DNA of 7,897 nucleotides from an uncultured Bacteroidales bacterium (GTDB taxonomy: Bacteria > Bacteroidota > Bacteroidia > Bacteroidales > UBA932): contig CABQAB010000092.1 of NCBI GenBank assembly GCA_902461985.1, positions 1-7,897 of the forward strand. The letters run 5' to 3'. Every line of letters starts with the position of its first letter. Within the stretch, counting starts at the first letter, position 1. The position numbers were made by a program, and so were the translations under genes. Below the pieces are notes generated by a model that was not told the origin of the DNA, searched no databases, and was given only the letters and a program-made list of their open reading frames with translations. Below are positions 1-7,234 of this stretch, piece after piece.

Positions 1-1221
1 GCATTCGATGCTGCCCGCGTCATGCCCGATCCGGCCATTGACAGTGTTCTCAGCCGCCGCTTCGACCTTGTTCTTGACAAAATCTTCGACCCCGACACCG
101 GACATCCCTACCAATACCACTGGCGCATACAGAACGTATCGTCGACAATAGGGATGCTTGCAGACCGCTATCTCGCCTTCGGCAGCACAGAGGACCTTGA
201 TACCGGTGAGCGCATGGCGGCCTATCTTGTGGGCTGCCAGCGGGAGGACGGAGCATACATGAATGGACATACGGATTATACTTCGGTGATTTATCCGGCC
301 AAGAGCCTTCTCGAATTTGCGGATGCGGAGCGTCATGCGGGACGGGAGAAACAGGCGGCATGGCTTGAGGAATCGGCAAAGCGTGCCGTTGACCATCTGG
401 TGGATGCCGACGGAGACCTTGAGACCGAAGGACAGATAACCTATGAAGACGGCATGATAAGCTGCTCGGCCCTGCAACTTGGTGAACTTGCGCTGCGCAG
501 CAAGGATGTAAGAGACAGGCGACGCTATACCGGGGCTATGCTGAAACTCCTTGAGGGACATGACTGCCTCACCCAGCTTCGGGTGCCTGACGGCCGCAGA
601 CGCGGCGGTACACTGCGATTCTGGGAAGCACAATACGATGTACTCATGCTGCCGAACATGATATCTTCGCCCCACGGCTGGAGTGCATGGAGAGCATATG
701 CCACATACTACGCTTTTCTCCTCACCGGAGAAGAACGCTGGCTGCGGGAAACCTTCGACGCCGCATCGGCTTTTGCCTCCCTGATTGACTACGAGTCCGG
801 AGACCTCAACTGGGCGTTTGTTGTTGATCCCTACATCCAGGCCATACAGGTGTGCGAACCCGACACGGATTACACAGCTGACGATGACACCTATGGCAAC
901 CCCCACCCTGAACTCTATCCGAACCGCGAAATCATAGTCGGGGAGCAGTATGTGCCCATGATTGCCGACTGGCAGACAATAGTGTCAAGCGACAATGACG
1001 TTCACGAATGTTTCAAATTCATCGCCGAAGCGGTGCTGTGCAATGCCTTTCTTATAGAGAGACCTGACGGCACGTTCGGAGCCTACAACTGCGGCATGGC
1101 CAAACAGGGGAAAAGACTGCGTGTCAAGGCTGACGAACCACAGATCAGACAACTGTATGTCAAAGTCCTTAAACCTCGCAAAATAGAATTTGACGGGGAG
1201 GTGACAGTCCTGACACACTAA
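1..1221 (+). CDS. Six-hairpin glycosidase-like protein, 5'-truncated by window edge
   Basis: The reading frame is open from base 1 to the TAA at 1219-1221, giving 406 residues. An ATG at 22 exists, but seven codons before it are also open, so the true start is probably upstream of the window. Numbering from that ATG, helix-rich segments alternate with short acidic and aromatic loops, as in (alpha/alpha)6 barrels of carbohydrate-active enzymes. Examples are REDGAYMNGHTDY at about 74-86, a W/H/Y-rich stretch at about 217-230 (PHGWSAWRAYATYY), and DLNWAFVVDPY at about 261-271. The acidic and aromatic residues in these loops could form a sugar-binding cleft, but I cannot point to a proven catalytic pair. 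The last 30 residues look beta-like. No signal peptide can be judged because the N-terminus is missing. The glycosidase-like fold is inferred from general pattern and the substrate is unknown. It could also be a lyase or a non-catalytic toroid protein. Its stop codon overlaps that of the convergent hemW gene. Confidence 0.7.
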   Translation, partial: AFDAARVMPDPAIDSVLSRRFDLVLDKIFDPDTGHPYQYHWRIQNVSSTIGMLADRYLAFGSTEDLDTGERMAAYLVGCQREDGAYMNGHTDYTSVIYPAKSLLEFADAERHAGREKQAAWLEESAKRAVDHLVDADGDLETEGQITYEDGMISCSALQLGELALRSKDVRDRRRYTGAMLKLLEGHDCLTQLRVPDGRRRGGTLRFWEAQYDVLMLPNMISSPHGWSAWRAYATYYAFLLTGEERWLRETFDAASAFASLIDYESGDLNWAFVVDPYIQAIQVCEPDTDYTADDDTYGNPHPELYPNREIIVGEQYVPMIADWQTIVSSDNDVHECFKFIAEAVLCNAFLIERPDGTFGAYNCGMAKQGKRLRVKADEPQIRQLYVKVLKPRKIEFDGEVTVLTH

Positions 1222-2462
1222 ACCAGCGAAGCGATGATGCTGTCGGATATGAAAAAGAAGCGCTCAGGGATGCGGTAATTGCCTGACTGTATCATTTCGA
1301 GATGTCCGGCGGCAATTGCAGCGGCAACTGCCTCAGAAGAGCACACCGTGAAGGTGGTTTGCGGGACGGCGGCCCCGAACGCAGCGGAGTCCGTGGCGGC
1401 GCTCAGGCCTGCATCCCCGGTCAGCTCCAGACCGAGCAACTCAGCCGGGACTCCTCCGGCAGTGCGTAGACCAAGCATAAGGGCTTCAAGTGCCTGCTGC
1501 TCAGGAGTGAGAATTTCGCAATCCGACAATTTGGAAGACAACTCCGTGCAATCAGGTAGCGCAGAAGCGACATAGCCCTTCAAATCCTCAAGATTCCAGC
1601 TCCGGCACGGGCCGTCCGCTGTCATACGGAGGGAATGTGCTCCCGGGCCGAGCCCCGTATAGGGCAGCTGCCTCCAATAGGCCGAATTATGCTTCGCCTC
1701 ATAGCCCGGGAGTGCGAAATTGGATATTTCATAATGATTGTATCCGGCACCGGCAAGCCTCGAACATAAAAGTTCATATTCCTGCGCACAGACTTCATCC
1801 TCAGCCATCACGAAACGTCCGGACTCAACCATTTTCTCTAAAGCCGAGCCGGGTTCGACTGACAGCTGATAGGCTGAGATATGCTTAGGCAAACCTCCCT
1901 TGCCGGAAATCTCCAATGCCCGGTCCAATGTCTCCGACCAGCCCGAAAGAGCATCGGACTCTCCCCTGCCCGCGGGAAATCCGAAAATCAGGTCTATGCT
2001 TATATTCCCGAATCCGGCATCCTCTAACATATGGTAGGCTTTGACGGCCGTGGCCGCATCGTGCCTGCGGTTCATCCGTCTGAGCACAGCATCATCGAAA
2101 GACTGCACGCCCATGCTTATCCTGTTCACACCGAGTTCCAGCAGAGCCTCGGCATACCCCGGTCCGCGCCGTACAATATCTTCGGGATTCACCTCCACAG
2201 TGAACTCGGCAGCCGGCAGAACGCCCGGGACAGCCTTCAGCTCCGCCACGATACGGCGGAAAACGGACAGCGGCAGCACCGATGGGGTGCCGCCGCCGAA
2301 ATATACTGTCCCGACTCCGAGAGTCGCTGACATCTCCTCTTTCCTTTCCCTTATTTCCCTGACCAGAGCCCCGGCATAAGCCTCATAGCAGACAGCGGTC
2401 TCGGAATAGAATCCGCAGTAGGTGCAGAAAGACTTGCAGAAAGGGACGTGGACGTAAATCAC
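1218..2462 (-). CDS. hemW: Radical SAM heme chaperone HemW
   Basis: This 414-residue protein is a clear member of the HemN/HemW radical SAM family. HemW is thought to bind heme and deliver it to target proteins in the cytoplasm; it is not a true coproporphyrinogen oxidase. The [4Fe-4S] cluster motif CxxxCxxC is C9, C13, C16, followed by G-F instead of the extra Cys found in HemN, which favours HemW. The SAM-binding GGGTP is at 56-60. Other family blocks are VNPED (91-95), NRISMGVQSF (113-122), ISIDLIFGFP (154-163), HISAYQLSVEPG (194-205), YEISNFA (244-250) and LGPGAHS (271-277). The HemN C-terminal domain has LMLGLRTAGGV (328-338) and ends with SDSIIASLV. The start is GTG at 2462, because an in-frame TAG lies eight codons upstream and no ATG lies between. 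The protein is about 35 residues longer than typical HemW (about 380), mostly from an Ala-rich stretch at about 340-385. It sits 28 bases behind the coiled-coil membrane gene and probably shares its transcript. Confidence 0.95.
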   Translation of the reverse strand: MIYVHVPFCKSFCTYCGFYSETAVCYEAYAGALVREIRERKEEMSATLGVGTVYFGGGTPSVLPLSVFRRIVAELKAVPGVLPAAEFTVEVNPEDIVRRGPGYAEALLELGVNRISMGVQSFDDAVLRRMNRRHDAATAVKAYHMLEDAGFGNISIDLIFGFPAGRGESDALSGWSETLDRALEISGKGGLPKHISAYQLSVEPGSALEKMVESGRFVMAEDEVCAQEYELLCSRLAGAGYNHYEISNFALPGYEAKHNSAYWRQLPYTGLGPGAHSLRMTADGPCRSWNLEDLKGYVASALPDCTELSSKLSDCEILTPEQQALEALMLGLRTAGGVPAELLGLELTGDAGLSAATDSAAFGAAVPQTTFTVCSSEAVAAAIAAGHLEMIQSGNYRIPERFFFISDSIIASLV

Positions 2463-2490
2463 GGATTTGAGAAATGTGAATGTCTATCAA

Positions 2491-3369
2491 TTATCGGAGC
2501 ATTGTCTCAGCCGTGCCGAGAGGATTGTTATCCGTGTATGCCTCAACGCTGTAAACGCCTTTGACACACTCTTCCACACCGTTCACGAAGATTACAACGT
2601 CGGTTTCCGTACCCTGGTAGTCAATCTCCCTCGATGCCGAACTTGCAAGAGTCTCGCCTCCGAATTCGAATGAACGCTGGTCAGGACCTGCAATCAGGAC
2701 TCCGTCAGGATCTTTTACCCTGATGTACACCCTAACCGGACCTTTTGGAGCGAGATCGTTTTCAACCAATGAAAGACGTACCTGGAACTGCGCTACCCTT
2801 GAATGACGGTCTGTAACCTTGCCTGAGCCGTTGTAGGCTGCAATCGCGAGTCCGCGTGCCTTGAGCACTGAACCTGTAGCGACCTGTTCCGACAATTTGC
2901 CGACAGTGCGCGAAAGTTCCTCAGACTGGCGCCTGCTCTCGGCAGCCTCCCTCCGTGCAGCGGCGGCATCGGCAGTGAGCTGCTTGTTGAGAGTGTTGAG
3001 AGAGTCAATCTGCACGATATAGTTCTTCATTATGCTGCGCAGAGTTCCGAGTTCTTTTTCGTACTGACGGATTTTCCTGCGGTTCGTAGCATCTGTCTGT
3101 TTGATTCTCTCAATCAGCTGATTGACTTCCTCACGGGAAGAATCGAGCTGGGAGTTGATGCTGTCGTAGTCAGACGAAAGCGAAGCATAGTCATTCTGAA
3201 GCGAAATCATCTGCTCCGTAAGTTCCGTCTTTTCCTCGTTCAGCTCATCCACGAGAGCTGATTTCTCTATCCAGATGTATGCCAGTACTCCGGCGAGTAC
3301 TACTGCCACTGCAATCAACAGATAAGTGATTGTTTTCAGATTCTGATTTTTTGTCTCTTCCATAATCAT
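2491..3369 (-). CDS. Membrane-anchored coiled-coil protein of unknown function
   Basis: I do not recognise a named family. The 292 residues divide into three parts. There is a short charged N-terminus, then one hydrophobic helix at about 14-34 (TITYLLIAVAVVLAGVLAYIWI). A long heptad-rich coiled coil follows at about 36-164, rich in Glu, Gln, Leu and Arg. A compact C-terminal domain at about 166-292 alternates hydrophobic and polar residues like a beta-sandwich (for example VRVYIRVKDPDGVLIAG and VVIFVNGVEE). Lysines before the helix suggest the N-terminus stays in the cytoplasm and the coiled coil and C-domain project into the periplasm. Two in-frame ATGs compete, at 3369 and 3363 (MIMEE or MEE). 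Both lie in A/T-rich sequence with no Shine-Dalgarno motif, so the choice is open. It is the first gene of a probable two-gene unit with hemW. A structural or scaffolding role in the envelope is plausible but only inferred from shape. Confidence 0.85.
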   Translation of the reverse strand: MIMEETKNQNLKTITYLLIAVAVVLAGVLAYIWIEKSALVDELNEEKTELTEQMISLQNDYASLSSDYDSINSQLDSSREEVNQLIERIKQTDATNRRKIRQYEKELGTLRSIMKNYIVQIDSLNTLNKQLTADAAAARREAAESRRQSEELSRTVGKLSEQVATGSVLKARGLAIAAYNGSGKVTDRHSRVAQFQVRLSLVENDLAPKGPVRVYIRVKDPDGVLIAGPDQRSFEFGGETLASSASREIDYQGTETDVVIFVNGVEECVKGVYSVEAYTDNNPLGTAETMLR

Positions 3370-3411
3370 TCGATTTTAGTGCGAATATACATAATTATTT
3401 CCTAATTTTGT

Positions 3412-3434
3412 CTCACTTTGTGAGCCTAAATAGG
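3412..3434. repeat. Two adjacent small inverted repeats in the divergent gap
   Basis: CTCAC-TTT-GTGAG (3412-3424) is directly followed by CCTA-AA-TAGG (3425-3434), both perfect dyads. They lie between the leftward coiled-coil gene (start 3369 or 3363) and the rightward promoter at 3462. They could be a protein-binding site controlling the leftward unit, or a hairpin in its leader. No regulator in the window is an obvious partner, and short dyads also arise by chance. Confidence 0.35.
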
Positions 3435-3461
3435 ATGCGCCTCGGCATAATCAAAATAAAT

Positions 3462-3493
3462 TTTGCTTCTGCACTCGGCTTTCACTATTTTTG
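3462..3493 (+). promoter_or_regulatory. Bacteroidota-type promoter for the 161-residue membrane protein
   Basis: The -33 element TTTG (3462-3465) and the -7 element TATTTTTG (3486-3493) match the Bacteroidota consensus TTTG/TAnnTTTG exactly, with a 20-base spacer inside the usual 19-21 range. Transcription should start near 3497-3502, leaving a leader of roughly 45 bases before the ATG at 3545. The in-frame TTG at 3491 lies inside the -7 element, so it cannot be the translation start of this transcript. Confidence 0.75.
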
Positions 3494-3544
3494 CAGTCCT
3501 GTGTCATTTTGCGCAGGCACTTTCACTCTAAAAAAAATGTAAAT

Positions 3545-4030
3545 ATGAAAAATGCTGCAAGATACGCCATCCGTGCAATAAAATATTTCTGCTGGTTCCT
3601 TATTCTGTTTTCAATCCTTATCGGCACGCTCGTACTGACAAAATTCGTACCCGCCGACATAAACACCATGTTCATCAAAGGCTGGGTGTCAGTGGCAGAA
3701 ATCGCCGCTGTGTTCCTTGTATTCTCCGCATTATATCCGAAATTCGGTTATCAGACCCGCATGGTGACGATTCCGGGCGAATGGAGCGAAGTCGGGCCGC
3801 AGGTTGAAGCCTGGTTAAATGAAAGGGGCGACTATGAAACGGAAAGCAGGGAAGAGGGAAAAATGTGCTTCAGGAGCAGCAAAAGGGCTACGCGTATAGC
3901 CAGGATGTGGGAAGACCGCATCACTGTCACTTCCGTTTTCGGAGGAATCGAACTCGAAGGCCCGACAAAAGACGTCGCCCGCATTGCCGGGGCGATGGAA
4001 TACTCGTTCAGGAACACTGACGAAGAATAG
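3545..4030 (+). CDS. Small two-helix inner-membrane protein of unknown function
   Basis: The product is 161 residues from the ATG at 3545. The frame is open further upstream to a TTG at 3491, but that codon is part of the promoter, and the ATG follows A-rich sequence typical of starts in this phylum. Two hydrophobic helices are visible, at about 14-34 (FCWFLILFSILIGTLVL) and about 46-64 (GWVSVAEIAAVFLVFSALYP). After the second helix comes a soluble domain of about 95 residues (70-161) with mixed alpha/beta character, including GEWSEVGPQVEAWLNERG and a basic stretch SSKRATRIARMWEDRITVT. Basic residues flank the first helix, so both ends are probably cytoplasmic. It resembles, from memory, a conserved uncharacterised Bacteroidales family with the same ALYPKFGY segment after helix two. 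No enzymatic motif is seen. It is transcribed alone from its own promoter and converges on the DUF3109 gene. Confidence 0.85.
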   Translation: MKNAARYAIRAIKYFCWFLILFSILIGTLVLTKFVPADINTMFIKGWVSVAEIAAVFLVFSALYPKFGYQTRMVTIPGEWSEVGPQVEAWLNERGDYETESREEGKMCFRSSKRATRIARMWEDRITVTSVFGGIELEGPTKDVARIAGAMEYSFRNTDEE

Positions 4031-4048
4031 TGTCTGCGGAGCACAAAA

Positions 4049-4122
4049 GCCCCTTCGGCCTGGCCGGCGACTAAAAAGTCTGTCATATCGAGCAAAGCCC
4101 GAAGGGCGTAGTCGAGATATCT
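4049..4122. repeat. Cluster of inverted repeats; possible bidirectional terminator or dispersed intergenic repeat
   Basis: The 97-base gap between two convergent genes is packed with dyads. CGGCCTGGCCG is at 4056-4066 and GACT-AAAA-AGTC at 4069-4080. GCCC-GAA-GGGC (4097-4107) is flanked by TCGA (4088-4091 and 4112-4115), which can extend the stem after an internal loop. CCCTTCGG (4051-4058) can also pair with CCGAAGGG (4099-4106), giving an alternative long-range fold. The stretch from TGTCATATCGAG (4081) to GTCGAGATATCT (4122) resembles, from memory, a short palindromic repeat dispersed between genes in many Bacteroidota genomes. Neither strand has a clear U-tract, so it is not a textbook intrinsic terminator, although its position would suit one acting on both genes. 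Only one copy is in the window. Confidence 0.5.
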
Positions 4123-4127
4123 ATTAG

Positions 4128-4715
4128 TCAGAACCTCTTAGCGGCGGCGTCAAGCATCTGATAAAAATCTTCTCCGAAAAAATGCTCGATGGGAGCGCGG
4201 AGGAACTGGTAGACACGGATTCCTTCCCGGCGGCCCTTGACATAGGCGTCCCTGCAGATGTCCCAGCGGTGAAGTTTCAGAGCCTTGAGCCCGTTTGACA
4301 TAAGAGACACCCTTATGGGATAGAGCCGGCATGATATAGGCTTTATAAAATCGCCATTTCCGTCGTTCCACTGTTTCTCTATGGCACACAGGCAGTTGCC
4401 CTCCGCATCCTTCACACAATAGGCACATTCTTCGCTGCCCGGCACAAGCGGAGTCACAAGATCCCCGTCCCGGTCTATTTCAAACAGATCCCCATTTTCA
4501 ACCACCTTGCGTCCTGCCTCTGACATGACCGGGCTGAACACAGGGTAGTTTTTCTCCAATGCCGGCAGTTCACATTCCAGCAGAGGCGCACCGCTGTCAC
4601 CTATGACACAGCAACAGCCTTTGCACCTGTCATAGTCGCAGCAAAAGTATTCAGTAAGTATATCACTGTCAATCAGACAGTCTCCTATCCTTACGATAGA
4701 ACAGACATTTCCCAT
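4128..4715 (-). CDS. DUF3109 family Cys-rich protein (YkgJ-like, putative metal binding)
   Basis: This 195-residue protein matches the DUF3109 family of Bacteroidota, related to YkgJ-type zinc- or iron-chelating proteins. It has 15 cysteines. The main clusters are C25, C26, C31, C34-C36 (FCCDYDRCKGCCC followed by GDSGAPL), then C97, C100, C108, C110, then C129 in KPISCRLYPIR and C154 in HRWDIC. The motifs GDSGAPL, CAIE, KPISCRLYP and RVYQFL are the family landmarks I recognise. Length and order agree with a complete member. There is no signal peptide or membrane helix, so it should be cytoplasmic. The Cys pattern suggests a bound metal or Fe-S centre, but no reaction is established. C34 appears to be an extra cysteine where I recall Ala in relatives. 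The ATG lies one base after the TGA of the upstream M16-type gene (TGATATG), so translation is probably coupled and both are likely on one transcript. No other in-frame start is plausible, since the next Met is residue 64. Confidence 0.87.
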   Translation of the reverse strand: MGNVCSIVRIGDCLIDSDILTEYFCCDYDRCKGCCCVIGDSGAPLLECELPALEKNYPVFSPVMSEAGRKVVENGDLFEIDRDGDLVTPLVPGSEECAYCVKDAEGNCLCAIEKQWNDGNGDFIKPISCRLYPIRVSLMSNGLKALKLHRWDICRDAYVKGRREGIRVYQFLRAPIEHFFGEDFYQMLDAAAKRF

Positions 4716-4716
4716 A

Positions 4717-7221
4717 TCATTCTGTAGTTATCAATTCTATGCGGCTTCCTTCGAGTAGAGCCCTCAGCACCGACTGCACCCTCTCCGGCTTGATTGAATC
4801 CAGTTTGTCAGCCATTTTGGAATGGAGATCACGGCCGTCGGCGTGACGCCTGGTTATGATGTCAACCCAATATGCAGGGTCCTGCATAGTATCCTTATAA
4901 TTGCTGTTTATGAGTTTCTTGTAGGCGTTGAGTATATCATCGCTGAAATCCGTCATGGTCCCGTCGTCAAGACTGCCCCTCAATCTCGAAAGCACGTCCA
5001 GGACCGGAAGATTCTCCGATTCGGAAACATCATAGCCCTCGGCTGAAATGAGGTCCGACGATATCAGTATGTTGAATCTCTCCCTCGGATATTGCGTAAA
5101 AGAGTAATACACCTCTGAAGTATAGCCGGTTCCGACCAGAGCCGACCTTACCGTTTCGCCGAATATGCCGGTTGCAAGCATGGAGGCGCAAATGTTCTCG
5201 GCAGTCATGGGAACGGCGGCGGACAGAAGGATGTCCACGCTCGGAGACTCTCCTTTGCGATAGGTCGAGGACCATCCGGAGACAGGCTGGAACATGACCC
5301 TTCTCCTGTGCCGGACTTCTCCGGTCATGGGAAAAAGCATGGCACAGTTCTCTATGGCGGTCCTGACTCTCTTTTCCTCTATGTCCCCGGCTATGACCAT
5401 GAATGAACCTTTCGCGCCGGAGAATATGTTCTGGTAGAGCTGCACTGACTTGACCAGGAGCGAGTCATCGAGATTTTCCGTAATTTTCACTTCAGAATAG
5501 GGATTTCCTGCACAGAGAAGGCTGTCTATGGTGGCAATCCTTGACTTCCTGCCGTTTTCGACTGCCATGTCCACAGCCGCCCGGCTAATATAGCGCCTGA
5601 ATGCGGTGGAGTCCGGATGTATTTCAGTGAAATATCCTGCCAGTGCCTTCATCAGAAATTCCATGGAATTATGATGCACGACTCCGCTCAGGGAGGTGGA
5701 ATAGAGTCCGACATTGCTCTCGACAGTGATGCCGTTATAGGCAAGAATATCCGCAAAATCACCGGCTTCTATCCCGCATACCGAATAAAGCGGCAGCATC
5801 TCGGACAAAAGCGCAGCCTGCCCGGGCTTCAGATCAGGTACATCGTAATATCCTCTGCCGACATTGAATCCCCAATGGATCTTCTTCGCACCCGGCACAC
5901 ATTTGAAATAGACCTTGAAACCGTTCGGAGCCGTAAAAATCTGGCCGCCTGTCATATTGTCCTCAGATGTCCTGAGCCTGGCTTTCTTGACTGGAACACT
6001 TGGCAGGCGCAAAGTGTCGGCGAGAGGAAGTCTGTATCCCGGAAGTTTTGCGGATGAAGAATCAGCCGGTTCCGGTATCACGGCTTCAGGGATCACGGCT
6101 TCCGCAAAAGCTTTCATAAGAGCGACTCCTGTCCCGGAAGGCACGGTCTTGCTGCGGCAGAAACCTATGAAATCGGCATCCCTGACAAGAGGCAGCCCGT
6201 TGAGAAACGAATCCGAACACAGCTGCACATACTCCTGATTGGATAAAGACGGTTTGAACACCGTTTCCGCAAAATCCTTCCTTGATGAGAGCCTCAGTTC
6301 TTCATAACACATATCCTTGAGGGACGCCAGTGCTCCGGAAAAAGCCTCGGCTGCAGCATCCCTGCAGAAAGGAAGTGTCGAGAAGCCTATCTCTATTCTG
6401 TCCCAGCCTGCAGGACCGCCCTCTGATTCCATGCACCGGATCTCATATCGCATATCCGAAAATGGTATTGACACGGAGTCGAGAGCCCTTCCGGCGGCAT
6501 GCACTGCGACCGCCCCCAAAGTGGAAGCCATCTGATGTACGACCGCATAACTGTCCGTTCCGCCTTTGCGCACATCCCCTGTCCTGTACGGGAATGTCGC
6601 AGACACGCGGACATATTTTCCGCAGTCCTCTGTCATGATTCCCGCTTCCGGCGTTTTTGCGGCAGTCGAATCCGCAGTGCATTCCTTTTCTATCCTGCCC
6701 TGTCTTACCATATATGAGAATATCCTCATTTTTCCGACCATCGCGGCTCTGTCTATGTCTCCTGCGACCACGACTGCCATATCCGACAACGGTACGTCTT
6801 TCAACGCCAGCTGCTCCGCGGCATCGAAAAGGGCGAGGAAAAGCGAATCGGCAAGTGTCGGGTTGCGGTTGAGCAGCACAGAGCGGAAACTCAAAGTCAT
6901 GTTCCCGTTCCCGGTGACGGCATATCCGTTTTTCGCAGGTGCTATAGAATTGTCAGACAAGAACTTCTGGAAACTCTGCCCGCTGATGCGTCCTTTCTTG
7001 GACAGGAGGTCCACCGGAGATATGCCACTGTCCCCGCAATTCCTGCAAACCAGGGCGAAATCTGCAAAGCCCGCTGACCGGCTGTTCTGTACCGCATAAT
7101 AACTCATGCCGTTGGGAAATACTCCAAAGGCCACTCTCTCATCCTCTTTCGGCGCATTACGGGCATTCAGGACCATTCCAGCCAACAATACGGCAATCGT
7201 CAACAGGGCATTTTTCTTCAT
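4717..7221 (-). CDS. Secreted M16 (insulinase-fold) protein lacking the zinc motif; probable pseudo-peptidase
   Basis: The product is 834 residues from the ATG at 7221. The frame is open 58 codons further, but that extension crosses the promoter region and would bury the signal peptide MKKNALLTIAVLLAGMVLNA (1-20), so it is rejected. The mature protein should be periplasmic. Two M16 repeats are visible. The first begins FGVFPNGMSYYAVQN (32-46) and contains VVVAGDID (150-157). The second begins APNGFKVYFK (431-440), with GYYDVPDLKPGQAALLSEML at 457-476 and FMVIAGDIEE at 607-616. The GDI strand pattern and two-half layout are typical of M16. The catalytic HxxEH is absent from both halves; in the second half the equivalent place reads AALLSEM (469-475). 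Hydrolysis is therefore unlikely, and a role as non-catalytic partner or substrate-binding subunit of an active M16 protein is inferred. No such partner is in the window. A linker at about 375-392 carries a short EAVIP duplication. It is followed after one base by the DUF3109 gene. Confidence 0.85.
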   Translation of the reverse strand: MKKNALLTIAVLLAGMVLNARNAPKEDERVAFGVFPNGMSYYAVQNSRSAGFADFALVCRNCGDSGISPVDLLSKKGRISGQSFQKFLSDNSIAPAKNGYAVTGNGNMTLSFRSVLLNRNPTLADSLFLALFDAAEQLALKDVPLSDMAVVVAGDIDRAAMVGKMRIFSYMVRQGRIEKECTADSTAAKTPEAGIMTEDCGKYVRVSATFPYRTGDVRKGGTDSYAVVHQMASTLGAVAVHAAGRALDSVSIPFSDMRYEIRCMESEGGPAGWDRIEIGFSTLPFCRDAAAEAFSGALASLKDMCYEELRLSSRKDFAETVFKPSLSNQEYVQLCSDSFLNGLPLVRDADFIGFCRSKTVPSGTGVALMKAFAEAVIPEAVIPEPADSSSAKLPGYRLPLADTLRLPSVPVKKARLRTSEDNMTGGQIFTAPNGFKVYFKCVPGAKKIHWGFNVGRGYYDVPDLKPGQAALLSEMLPLYSVCGIEAGDFADILAYNGITVESNVGLYSTSLSGVVHHNSMEFLMKALAGYFTEIHPDSTAFRRYISRAAVDMAVENGRKSRIATIDSLLCAGNPYSEVKITENLDDSLLVKSVQLYQNIFSGAKGSFMVIAGDIEEKRVRTAIENCAMLFPMTGEVRHRRRVMFQPVSGWSSTYRKGESPSVDILLSAAVPMTAENICASMLATGIFGETVRSALVGTGYTSEVYYSFTQYPRERFNILISSDLISAEGYDVSESENLPVLDVLSRLRGSLDDGTMTDFSDDILNAYKKLINSNYKDTMQDPAYWVDIITRRHADGRDLHSKMADKLDSIKPERVQSVLRALLEGSRIELITTE
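6074..6103 (-). repeat. 15-base tandem duplication inside the M16-type gene
   Basis: GGTATCACGGCTTCA (6074-6088) is followed immediately by GGGATCACGGCTTCC (6089-6103), with 13 of 15 bases identical. On the coding strand this gives EAVIP twice in a row, at about residues 375-384, in the Pro/Ser-rich linker between the two M16 halves. The frame is kept. It looks like a slippage product in a region that tolerates length change. Confidence 0.8.
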
Positions 7222-7234
7222 TTCTGGTTTAATT

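Noticed and set aside
2031..2379. Two overlapping rightward frames opposite hemW
   Set aside because: They are antisense to conserved radical SAM motifs in hemW and are explained by its codon bias.
3382..3389. Leftward TATATTCG as a -7 element for the coiled-coil/hemW unit
   Set aside because: It differs from TAnnTTTG at one key base and has no TTTG at the expected upstream distance.
3491..3544. TTG start giving an 18-residue longer form of the two-helix membrane protein
   Set aside because: The TTG is inside the -7 promoter element, so it would not be on the transcript.
4069..4107. Classical intrinsic terminator in the convergent gap
   Set aside because: Hairpins are present but neither strand has a U-run after the stem, so only a tentative terminator role is given.
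5617..6057. A 146-codon rightward open frame opposite the M16-type gene
   Set aside because: It is also antisense to the M16-type reading frame. The encoded sequence shows no domain and looks like a shadow of the coding strand.
6566..7099. A 177-codon rightward open frame opposite the M16-type gene
   Set aside because: It lies wholly antisense to a well-supported gene, has low-complexity Ser/Arg/Pro-rich composition, no promoter and no recognisable domain.
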